64,000 nucleotides of DNA, from NCBI GenBank assembly GCA_029721435.1, contig CM056576.1:62887876-62951875 (forward strand), written 5' to 3'. Positions 1-9,917 of the stretch are shown in pieces. Below the pieces are notes generated by a model, which was given only the letters and a program-made list of their open reading frames with translations, had not been told where the DNA came from and searched no databases. The DNA is from Gymnothorax reevesii. Taxonomy: Eukaryota > Chordata > Actinopteri > Anguilliformes > Muraenidae. Within the stretch, counting starts at the first letter, position 1. Each line of letters opens with the position of its first letter. The position numbers and the translations under genes were made by a program.

Positions 1-310
1 AACTGGTGAGGAAGGCAGGCTCTGTCGTTGGCTGAAAGCTGGGCCTGACATCGGTGGCAGGGCAAAGGGCCCTGAACAGGCTACTGTCCATCATAGACAA
101 TCCGCATCATCCACTGCACAGCACCATCTCCAGGCAGAGGAGCAGCTTCAGTGACCGATTGCGGTCACTGTCCTGCTCCACTGACAGACTGAGGAGATCG
201 TTCCTCCCCCACGCCATGCGGCTTTTAAACACCTCTCGGGGGAAGCGATGAAAACAGACACTAAGCCCTGGACTAACTTTACACCCACACCATGCACCTT
301 ATGATACACC
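1..310 (+). pseudogene. LINE ORF2 C-terminal fragment
   Basis: Bases 54-251 encode a peptide with IDNPHHPLHSTISRQRSSFS, then RLRSLSCSTDRLRRSF and LPHAMRLLN, up to a stop. This 'DNP-HPL ... RQRS-FS-RL ... RRSFLP-A-RL-N' pattern is the region after the reverse transcriptase in fish non-LTR elements of the CR1/L2/Rex group. Only the extreme 3' coding end is in the window. Sequence resembling the 3' UTR and tail of such an element lies at 3965-4290, so hAT-like DNA may have split one LINE copy. The family assignment is approximate. Confidence 0.65.
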
Positions 311-2439
311 AGGGCTAGAAATTGCGACCAAAATTCACACTGTGCAACCTTTGAATTAAAATAGTTGCACCAGTGCGACCGCTTTTTCCCCACAATTAAT
401 CGCCTCTTTTCGGGTACATTTGGTAGTCAGAAGGCATGCCAACCGCTGCTGCTGCTTAAATAGAGATGGGCGTATGGCTCTGAGCAGTCAATGCATGAAT
501 CCACTAGACAGACCGCAGCCGGGCGCACCGGTATAAGAATGGAGGGCACCCAGTGTGTTCCCTCGAGCTGACAGTAACCATTCTGACTAATCAAAGGGGA
601 GCTTGACGTCCTAAACCTCAGTACTGATTCTAGAATGGTTAATATTAGCCGTCAATCACTCCATTTCACAGTACTGAGAGTTACTATTGTAACTATACAC
701 AAGATCTAGACAGAAAATGAAATGAAGAGCTATGGAAGACTTTTTTGGTACCGTTAACGTTCAAAAAAGTCGAGTAGGTAACAAAAGTAATTGAAACTAA
801 GAATCATAACGGCGATTCGGATGAACTGGTGGCGAAATCAGTATTATTTTCGCAAAGAGTTACTTCAAAATTTTGAATGGCTGAGGTTATAAGAAGGTGA
901 AGTGCACCGCATTCATTGTAAAGATAATGGACCAAATCTAGCTGGTAACAGCGCGTTCTCTATTAAGTCCAAACACTTTAAACATGAAAGTCCTTCCAAA
1001 CATAGAGAAAGCACAAAACACAAAAAATACTGTGACAAATGCACTTCAGCAAGTAGGTCCGGTGTTGTGCTAATATTTGCAACCTATCAAAATATGCTGC
1101 CTCGCGGCTCGGCGTTTGTGCAAACCTAAAATCTTTGTCTCGTTTTCTTCGCTCATATCTTCAGTAGCCTATCTGCAAAAATCATAAAAACGCATTTTTT
1201 TCAGCGCATCTTTAGACCAGTAGACGTTTCTATATTTGCATGTACACACAACGTTTTCCTGAAAATGCAGAAATTAGATGACAATGGTGTGTGGCATACT
1301 ATATCTTAAAACAAACATATCCAACACATAACATCTGCTTGTGTTATAATAGGTTAAATAGCAAAGTTCTCTGTGGACTGATTCATATCGCAGTCGCAGT
1401 ATTACGCCCGATCTGTATTTAACCCTAACACAGTTGAAGATTTGATTCGGATCAGTGCGGAGGGTCCTCCTCTGGACATATCCGATGCCTCACAGGCAGT
1501 GAAGAGATGGATGGAAGGGCAGAGAGCAAGGAGACACAATTTAAAATCCTGGCCTCAAGATATGGCATAAAGCCAATGTAGTGGAAACCTTTGTTAATCA
1601 ATGAACTCAAGATTCTCATATTGTTTAACGAGCTGCTAACCGCTTTGTAGCCCATTATTTTGTAGCTTTTAGATCGCATGAGGGAGAGAAGCCGTGTCTT
1701 CAATTGCCACTTGATTATTCTTGAATTGGAGAACGAGTTAATCAAGGGAAACCATCAAGAATCAGCCAGGACTAATTTTTGTGAATAACTGCCGTCGAAT
1801 TTTTAGGTGTGATGCCAGCCCTGCGACTGCTCAACTGTAAAATTTGAATTTGAGAGCTGTGAAGTTTGAGTAATCAGAATTCTGCATTTGTGGATGAACG
1901 CTGTGCCCTCTCAAAAGCCTGGCTTTCGTGCAGGCTCTGTTATCACTCCCTCTCCCCATCACAAACAGTAGCCTGCTCGCAGGTTGCCTCAACACATGTT
2001 CGCAAGGACACTGCGGCTCCTAGCAGTGCAACCGGATATTGCTACGCGCATCAAGTAATATAAGTTTACACGCTGCCCATAGTGAAATTGCCATTTTTTT
2101 TTGCATGCATGAGCTTTTTTCAAAAATCGGGCGACGTAAAGTCCTTCCTGGTGTCCAAGTGGATATTCACACCAAATTTGGTGTGAATATGAGAAATGTA
2201 GGAGAAAAACGTGTATACACGCGCACTCACACCCCTCAAAAATATTATAGATAACTGCCATTTGTTGGAGACCGTTGAATTGTTGGAGTGGAGTGTTACA
2301 TCGTAGTTATTTTAAACATTAAAAAAAATGCATATTGGTGCGGTTTAGATTTTGGCGTGCGCTCCTCAATTTTGGCTTGCGCAGCTAAGTTTTTGAACTT
2401 GGGAGCGCAGCGCTACTAAGCAATGAAGTTCATTTCGAT
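311..2439. other. degenerate hAT-like and other repeat DNA
   Basis: No gene is visible. At 311 begins CAGGGCTAGAAATTGCGACC, a typical hAT left terminus; a related motif recurs at about 62100. I found no matching right end with a clear duplication. Bases 1060-1400 have an inverted relative at 8880-9220. Bases 1900-1990 resemble, in inverse, 62985-63090, and 1648-1672 resemble 63396-63421. The interval is therefore a mosaic of old dispersed repeats shared with the far end of the window. Confidence 0.5.
1060..1400. repeat. dispersed repeat, inverted relative of 8880-9220
   Basis: Shared landmarks with the inverse of 8880-9220 include the 'CTATCAAAATATGCT...AACCTAAAATC' segment, the TCATAAAAACGCATTTTTTTCAGCGC segment in shortened form, 'TTTGCATG' and the 'ACATCTGCTT-TGTTATAAT' segment. 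Divergence is substantial. In the other copy this sequence is inside a bounded hAT element, so this one is probably the remnant of a related element. Confidence 0.6.
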
Positions 2440-3956
2440 TAGGGGTGTAACGATTCTGAATCCATGTTTTTTTAAAACTTAGTAACACCACCTGCTACCA
2501 TTGGGCGAACATCCGAGCTTTCCTTTTTCCTTTATTAACCCCCGTGATGTCCTGAACAAAAGAGCTTACCATCAAAGGGCATGGGAATTGCTTCCGGAAA
2601 AAACTTGACTGACATCAGTATTTTTCGGCTAGAGGAGCCAAGCAAAGGAAAACAAAATCGTCATCCTATTAACAAATTGGGCAACTCTGAGAAACTTATA
2701 CCTGTTCCAGTTTACTTTGCCCGATTAGTCATCATATGATGGATCGTTTACTCTAAGTTGAATGAGTAGAGCTGTTTATTAAGACGTTTGATTGCTGTAT
2801 TTTGAAATTTAAATGGGCATAGAACAGCACTGCTTGAACATGATTGCCATTGCCACGGCATTTCTTGCGACTGTGATAATCAATTTCACATTTACGTTTC
2901 ATCCGCTTTTCAGAATGTTTTCAACCTCGTGTATTTTTAGACGCTTAAACTCCAGGTCGATCTGATAACAAATCTGTTTTAAATTAATCTTGGATAATGT
3001 CCTAAAATGCTACAATGAGAGATGTAATTCAAAGGAAGATTTTTTCAAATTATTCAAATTGGCATTCTTTCAATCTAACCCCATAGCCCAGTTAGGTTTG
3101 TCTGGTTTTCGCCATCACATCTTAATCATTATAAGCTACTGGCTAAATTTCTTGATTACACGGGAGCAGATTTAGGGAAGGGCAGAGCACCAGCAATTAG
3201 CGAAATCTACACTCAGGCTTCTTCCCAACGGCATTTTAAATCGTTTTAAGTCGCTTCAGGTGTGTATATTTCAAGAAATTACACGCCACTGCCTACACAC
3301 CCCATGACGGCAAGTTGTCCCATCACACTTAAAAAAAAATAAATAAAATAAAATCCTCGTTCAACATCGCCACATCCTAAATCAACATTTCATCTCTCAT
3401 TGTGGTATTTTTAGATCTAGAATGATAAAATAAAAAAAGAGATTTATTTTCAGATCGCCCTGGATTTCAAGCGTCTAAAATATAAACAAGGTGGAAAACA
3501 TTTAAGCGGATGAAATGTGAATGTGAGCTATAAATGATCACAATCACACGAAATGGCCAATTACACGTTCTTGCAAATCTATGGCCATTTAACTTTCAGA
3601 ATGCGGCAATCAAACATGCTGTCTTAATAAACAGCTCTACTCATTCAGCAAAGTAAAAAAGCGAATCGCCTGTTTGATTGCTAATTGAGGAAAGTAAGCA
3701 AAGTAAACAGGGACAAGATTAGAGTAACCCAATTGCTTAAAAGGAGACAATTCTGTAGTCATTTACTTGGTTCCGTGCAGCATGTCGCTGAGTGTCAAGT
3801 TTTTTTTCCCCGGAAGCATTTCTCATGCCCTTTGATGTTTGGCACTTCTGTTCAAGACTGCGTCAGGTTTAATCAAGGAAAAGGGAAAACTCGGTTGTTC
3901 GCCCCACGGCGGTCCTATGCCGTAAAAAACATCGATACAGAATCGTTACACCCCTA
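2440..3956. mobile_element. non-autonomous hAT foldback element (1.5 kb)
   Basis: Termini are TAGGGGTGTAACGATTC and its near-complement ...CGTTACACCCCTA, flanked by 8-bp direct repeats ATTTCGAT (2432-2439) and ATTTCAAT (3957-3964). An 8-bp duplication is the hAT hallmark. Almost the whole element is an inverted repeat: the left arm, about 2440-3025, matches the complement of about 3385-3956. Landmarks are a CATCCGCTT block, an AGACGCTT block and an ACAATGAGAGATG block. An unrelated loop of about 360 bp lies between them. No transposase frame is present. The single difference between target copies suggests moderate age. Confidence 0.85.
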
Positions 3957-3964
3957 ATTTCAAT

Positions 3965-4290
3965 CCTTGCATGCACGCACACACACCTACATGATGGACT
4001 CCAAGTGTGTACTAACTGCCTGTTGCACAATTGTATGCTGCACTGTCATATTGCACAACGGCACTAGACCCGGAATTGGAGATTCTACATTGTATTTTGT
4101 TATTGTGTACTTTTATTTTATTCCATTTTATTTTCATTCTTACTTTATCCACTTATCTTAGTACTATTCTTCTATATTTTTCTTGAATCCTGTATGCCCC
4201 TGTTTCCCGTATTTGTAAGCTGCTGGAATTGTGAATTTCTCTTGGAGATGAATTAAGTATTTATTCATCTATCTATCCGTCCATCCATCT
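3965..4290 (+). mobile_element. probable LINE 3' UTR and microsatellite tail
   Basis: A T-rich stretch is followed by GCTGCTGGAATTGTGAATTT, then TTGGAGATGAATTAAGTATT and a run of ATCT/ATCC units ending near 4290. Fish CR1/L2-type LINEs commonly finish with 'gaatttcc...gatnaataaagta' and a tetranucleotide tail. It has the same strand as the LINE coding end at 1-310, and hAT-like DNA starts and ends exactly between the two. They may be halves of one copy. Confidence 0.5.
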
Positions 4291-4295
4291 AACAA

Positions 4296-4450
4296 GTGCA
4301 CAATCGGGGGTGCGCAGTGAGTGGTTTAAACCAGCATCCGTAAGTCCTCGAACTCCTGTCCTGAAGTGAAATGATGACAAAGCATTTTATATTATGGGTT
4401 GTCTTGTTTTGCTAGATATTTTGACAAGGTGAATGTTCTCTATCAGATGA
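4296..4450. repeat. dispersed repeat, direct relative of 48597-48745
   Basis: Shares 'GCAATCGGGGGTG', 'GAGTGGTTTAAACCAGCA', 'GAAGTGAAATGA', 'TTATGGGT-GTCTTGTTTT' and 'GTTCTCTA' in the same order with 48597-48745. No coding frame or terminal repeats were recognised. The two copies lie 44 kb apart in the same orientation. Confidence 0.75.
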
Positions 4451-6385
4451 CCTCCTCCTGTACTTGGTTGACAGACACTGTGCCAAGTAGAAAATTGCAG
4501 TCCTGGTCGTATGTCAGAAATAGGTGTATACAAAAGGGTGGAGTTGTTACAATCCGATATTTTTTTCAGCATTCACTTGATTTTCTCGGGTTGAGGTGAA
4601 CACCTCTGAATAAATCAAGTACCAATTAGTTCCTTATTTTCCTGGCTTTCATTTGATACCCTCCATTCACCATCTGAGGCAACAGCTGCAGAGCTAGGGC
4701 ACATAAACTAAACGGAAGTCAGGGGTGGAGTGGAGGCGGTGGAGGGGGTAATAACACAGCTGTATTGCAGACAGCTTGAAACCTAGGTTTGGTTCATGGA
4801 TTAGCCCCTAGGTGTCTCTAGTGACAGGAAATGATCCAGTAGAAACAAAAGGAAGCCATTTTTAAGACACATCAGATTCAGAGGACAGTGGCTTGAGGTG
4901 GCTTCGCCTGATGAAAACCCTTCGTATGAAATGATCTTTGCTGAGAGTGTGGTGGCAGTGAGGCCAAATATCGAGTCACTCAGTGACTACTACTTATTCC
5001 ACTTCCGAGGGTGTAGTCACCCTTTCAGACGATCTTACTTGTGAGGGCCATCACTATTCATCTGGGACTCGCATTCTAAGAGGAGTTTACTATGAACATG
5101 TAAAGTCAACCAGGAAGGGATTAGAGTACGAGAGGGGGAAAAGCTCAACTGCAATTCCTGCTGGATGCGCAATGTGTGTAGGCCTTGACTGAAAAAGGCA
5201 GTCATTTCCTCCTTCAACATCAGGACCATGAGGATATCATGTGTTACTGCTTCCTAATGAACATCTGAATCATCTCAGGGACACTGAACTGACCTGGCAA
5301 CATGCTAAACTGAGTCTACTGAGGGTTATGAGAGACCTTAAATGTCCCATTGATTGATTTAGCAATTTCCGCCTGTGAAAAGGGTTGAAATTTTTGTTGA
5401 TTTTCAATGCTTAGGGCATGGACCTTCAAGTAAGAAATTTGGAAATTTGATGGTTTTATGTTGAAGAGGAATCTTTCTTCTGCCTTTTGCAAAAAACCAG
5501 ACAGAGTTATGTTCAGTATTAAGTGAGCTATGACCTCTTCATCTCAGGCACCCTATTTTGAGAAAACGGACAAAACGTTTTCAAATTCTACTGCATTTTC
5601 CTATTAAGCTGAAGTGTTTGGTCCCTCATAACTCTGGTTCTAAACTGCTTATTGGTGTTTTGATTGTATTTCCTGAAAGTACTTTTGCATTCTAATAAAA
5701 TATCAAAAAGTCAAAAATGTCATTTTGTAACGCAAATTAGCACCTGTGTGTGACATACGACCTCCTTGCATTTTCGAAAGGAACCTTCCTCTTCTCTCGT
5801 CATGGGCCGGTATGAGATTCTGACGGTATGACAACCTTTAGCAAAAATATCACGGTTTCACGGTATTGCAGTATTACAATTACAACACGTTTTGAATGTC
5901 GGATATCCTTCCTCCTCCAAGCCATGGCCATCTGCATTTTTTCAGTGCCCAAAAAATTCCCATACAGCAGACTTTCGATGGGGGAAAGGTTTGGGGGGTT
6001 CACCTCCTTCGGCCATCATACACAGAGCTCACCGACTGCTTGCACCAACAGCCGGAGGGGGAGGGGTAGTGCCACTCTACACTGCCTGAGGGATTCCTGA
6101 CCTGCACTCTGTCTTTGACGACTCATAAAAAACTGCTCATGCCGCAGGAACGATATGATGGAAGATTTTAGCAGTTTTGAAACAGACTTTTTCAAACAAT
6201 AGTATACTTTAAAACCAGTAACCAGCCCATGCCAACTCTTCTCACCCCCAACACATTAAGCAAATTCAAATTTGATTGGATATTTTTTTAGCTTTTAAAA
6301 AGAATGGAAACCAAATACATGACCCTGCCATGACAACCATAGTGACTTGCCTACCTACTGACACACGAAGGGCATCTTAAGTCAT
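4451..6385. other. intronic sequence with no recognised gene
   Basis: Short chance frames only. At about 5802 a GGCCGGTATGAGATTCTGAC stretch, followed by two further 'cggtat' motifs, looks like one end of a fish hAT terminus, but I found no matching end. The interval lies in the lin9 intron downstream of the 6971-7128 exon; no LIN9 peptide was found in it on either strand. Confidence 0.5.
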
Positions 6386-6937
6386 ATCGAGGGTTTAGAG
6401 CACAATGGTGATATGTCCGAATTTTGTGGTTTTGAGATTTTTACCCCCTATCACAGCTTTCCATCAGCTAATCCTTGGAGCGCAATAACTATATGTCCAT
6501 GTGCATTCATTTTTCACCAGAATTCAAATTTTCATTTTGGGACATGTCCAACAAAATCAGCTTAAATTAATTCAACATTGACATTTTGATGAATAAACAT
6601 GAATTTTATAACAGAATAGCCTGTCGGCCATTGCAAACGAACTAACCTACAACTAAACACTGTTGTGCGATGTTACGTCATGTGTGAGAATAGTTGGATC
6701 ACGGAGGCAATTTTCCATTTTTGGCAATTTTGACCATGATGTTATGGTTACACTCCTATGAAAACTTATTCAATATAAGTTATATGTTCAATATACTTCT
6801 AAACCATACATACAATATACTTCTGGTCAAAAAAGACAAAATATCTGATTTAATACAACACTTGAAAACCGAAAAATAAATTTCTCAAAACCTCTAAAAT
6901 GGACATATAACTATTGCGCTCTGACCCCTCGATATAC
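6386..6937. mobile_element. inverted-repeat MITE next to a lin9 exon
   Basis: The left arm (ATCGAGGGTTTAGAGCACAA... to GGTTTTGAG, about 6386-6439) pairs with the complement of about 6883-6936, giving roughly 50-bp imperfect inverted repeats. A second GAGCGCAATAACTATATGTC at about 6478 repeats the terminal motif internally. No coding capacity. The superfamily is undecided because the target duplication is not clear. The right edge lies 33 bp from the donor of the lin9 exon. Confidence 0.65.
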
Positions 6938-6970
6938 AAGCCCTAACCTTCCTGCTCAATAACCACTCAC

Positions 6971-7128
6971 CGGTGACTTTGGTTCCGATCACTAAAGGCA
7001 GTGGGATCTCTTCTGGCAGGTCTTTGCAGTGCGATACGTCGGTGAATTTCCTTTGCTGCAACAACCGCATTTTATGCCTTTTCTGTTTAAGTGCCGATCG
7101 CTCTTCCGCGAAGAAAGCAGATGAACAC
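6971..7128 (-). CDS. lin9: lin9 coding exon, end of DIRP domain (158 nt)
   Basis: The minus strand has a TCCTCCTAG acceptor, one base that completes the arginine of 'GKPRR', 52 codons, one base of a split codon and a GTGAGT donor. The peptide begins CSSAFFAEERSALKQKRHKM, passes a basic LLQQRK run, and ends LPEEIPLPLVIGTKVT. This matches LIN9 where the DIRP domain ends and the next folded segment (ARLRG...) begins. The two flanking half-codons fit the preceding exon and the expected alanine of the following exon. An inverted-repeat MITE lies only 33 bp past the donor, so this exon sits as an island in repeat DNA. Confidence 0.96.
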
Positions 7129-8244
7129 CTAGGAGGATAGACGTGTCAATCAAAAAGTGTCAAGTAAGTTTAATTTTAGGGTCCAATAACTTTAAATGAA
7201 GCTAAGCATTAATTTTCAGTATTATTCACAATATAAAATCACTAATACTTGCAGAGAGAAAGCCATTAGTAAAGGGACATATTCCTCTGACTTTTCCCCC
7301 AAAAATATTCATCAGCGCTCAAAGTTTGAGAAAACTTTGCAGTCATAGGCACTGAAAGTTGATGGATTTATTCTCTGCCCAAGTGGACTATATGGATAAT
7401 TAGATACCACACAACAAAATTTTAAGAAAATTAGATGAAAATTGATGATTTTATCAACATGCAAAAATTTTGTCTGAGACATGACTTCTCAACTATATTT
7501 TTGCTGAACTTAGTCCTTATTTCTCCAAAATGAAACTGCTTGTATTCATGGCCAACCCATGTACAAAGTTTAAAAATAATTGATGCAATACAGAGGGGGG
7601 GCAATTCGCTAACAAAGAAACAAAGAAACACACAAAGCTAAAACAAATATCTCCCCTAAATCTTGAGACGACATAACCATTTTCCACCCATCAAAGTTCA
7701 TCCAAAATATAAAGGGCACATGGCATTCATTTTGTAGAAAAAGTTCAAATGATTTTATAACCGTTATTAACTCATGCAAGCAATGTCAGAATCAAACAAG
7801 TTTGAAGTCATAGTGCAGGTTAAGGAGATCTTGCTGGCTAGCGCAGCTCATGATTTTTTGCACACGTTAACATGGTGGCTTCCATGTAAACAAATCCAAG
7901 CCTTGTAGAATAAAATAGCCCATTTGACTCTTCTTCGTGCGAATAAACAATTTTAAACAAACTTCACTGCTTTTTCTCATTTTTGTTAGAATTTTTTTGC
8001 CCAAAAATGACTGTGGACCTATAAATGGTTCAGGTCAACTGAATTTTCATATCAGACAAAGATCAGAGTAAACACAGTGTCGTTTCAAAATGGTGATTTC
8101 ATTCATTGAAGAAAAAAAAAACCCACCCAACATTACCTGACGCTATGTGGGGGGAAAAAAGGATTTGCCCCAATAGTTATCAAATCGGCAAAGTGGGCTC
8201 AGTTCCAATACACACACCCAAGCATGATTACTGACAGCCCCGCT
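7129..8244. other. lin9 intron, no recognised feature
   Basis: Contains the acceptor region of the 6971-7128 exon at its left edge (read on the minus strand). Otherwise AT-rich sequence without terminal repeats, tandem structure or credible coding frames that I can see. Confidence 0.5.
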
Positions 8245-9714
8245 CAGGGTTTCCGCTAGAAAATATTGGCACCGGACAACATGACCGGCAGGTTTTCAAT
8301 TTATCGGACAAATGCTTGAAATTCCGGTCAAATATCATCTGAATTTATTGAGCTTTATTGATTTAGCGGAATTTATTGATTTATTTATAATGTAATCTTT
8401 TTACTGTAAAGTACGATATATCAAATGAGTGCTGTCAATTGACTCACGTGTGTAACTTCTAAAATAAAAACTTGCACAAGCCCGCGCTTTTAACATGAAC
8501 GTAAAACAATTGCAACTACAATTTGCAAACAAACCAAAAAAAAAAAAAAAAAAACCACACACACACCTGGACTGGCTCATACCATTTTAATGACGCGCCT
8601 TGCTGCCAACTTGTAATCAAATGGATGCAAAAAACTAAAAAAATCCCGCAACATGTTTCTGACTAGGGACATTTTAGCCTACTTTTTACGCATATTCGCT
8701 GCAGTGAGCCAGCAGCTGAATTAAAATCAGAAGTCTCAAGCGTCTCTCCGCAACTTGCAATGCGCATCAGTCGTGACCCTGTTCTCCCCCAGCGCTGTTT
8801 TGGTCCGGTGTTCTGACAATTTGTGCAGCTTTTTCAAAAAATGCTACCGTAATGGAAAGCGATCGTAAAGTCTTTGATTTCACCTAAATATTGCTTTATG
8901 AATCAGTCTACTGGAGTAACTTTATTTGTTGGCTTATCATAACATAAGCAGATGTTATAATGAGTTGGATAAGCTTGTTTGAAGATACAGCATATGCCCA
9001 TATATGTCATTATCATCTCATTTCTGCATTCTCAGGAAAACCCAGCGTGTTCATGCAAATATATTTACGCTTACAGGTCGAAAGGCGCGCTGAAAAAAAA
9101 TGTATTCTTATGATTTTTGAAGACGCTTAAAATATGAGTGAAGAAACAGCCCGAGATTTTAGGTTTGCGTATACGCAGAACCGCAAAGTAGCATATTTTG
9201 ATTGGTAGAAAAATTTGACAGAACACCAGTTCTGCAGCACACTGGAGACAGGGATCACGCAGGCTATTTTGGCCAGTTTAGGCCACTCAGGGTAGCCCGC
9301 TTCAGATTGCATCAATCTTTACATAATCCTTCTCCTTAGACCTGTTTGGTTTCAGAAAACATTTTTCATATTAGATATGTTATGTGTTTCGTAATGTCCA
9401 ACCTCTCCCGTTATTGTTGTTGTAATGGGCGGTGCATGCTTTGTCAGAGGAAATGAAACAAATGTGACAAGTTTAGTTCCGTGAAAAAAGTTTCATTCCA
9501 CATATAGGCCTGGCCTTCACATTCATAAAAAACTAAGATTTGGGGTTTTTTTATAATAAAATGGCATGTGGAAATTGACTGCTTTAATAAAATTCAAATT
9601 ATGCTTAGAGGGAATATTTTCACCGGACATTTTGACCGGAGGGGTTAAAAATTACCAGACTTCGGCAGATTTTACCAGTCAAAGTCCGGTAATTACCGGA
9701 TAACGGAAACCCAG
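8245..9714. mobile_element. non-autonomous hAT element (1.47 kb)
   Basis: Starts CAGGGTTTCCGCTAGAAAAT and ends ...CCGGATAACGGAAACCCAG. The 8-bp flanks GCCCCGCT (8237-8244) and GCCTCGCT (9715-9722) differ at one base. Sub-terminal 'accgg' and 'gaccgg' motifs recur at both ends, a common place for transposase binding. Internal sequence 8880-9220 has an inverted relative at 1060-1400. No transposase frame survives. It sits inside the large lin9 intron. Confidence 0.85.
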
Positions 9715-9917
9715 GCCTCGCTGAATCTAAACATCACTTAAATAGATTGTGTTCAGCAATGTGAATTTGTCAAAACCCAGGATATGTAACTGATCAAATG
9801 AGTGACAAAGTCGTTGACATATTTCAGCCTGAAATAGGGTTACAAAGCCATTTCAAGGGCTCTGGTACAACAGAAAATTAAGATAAGAACCATCATCTAA
9901 AAACAAAAAAATATGGA

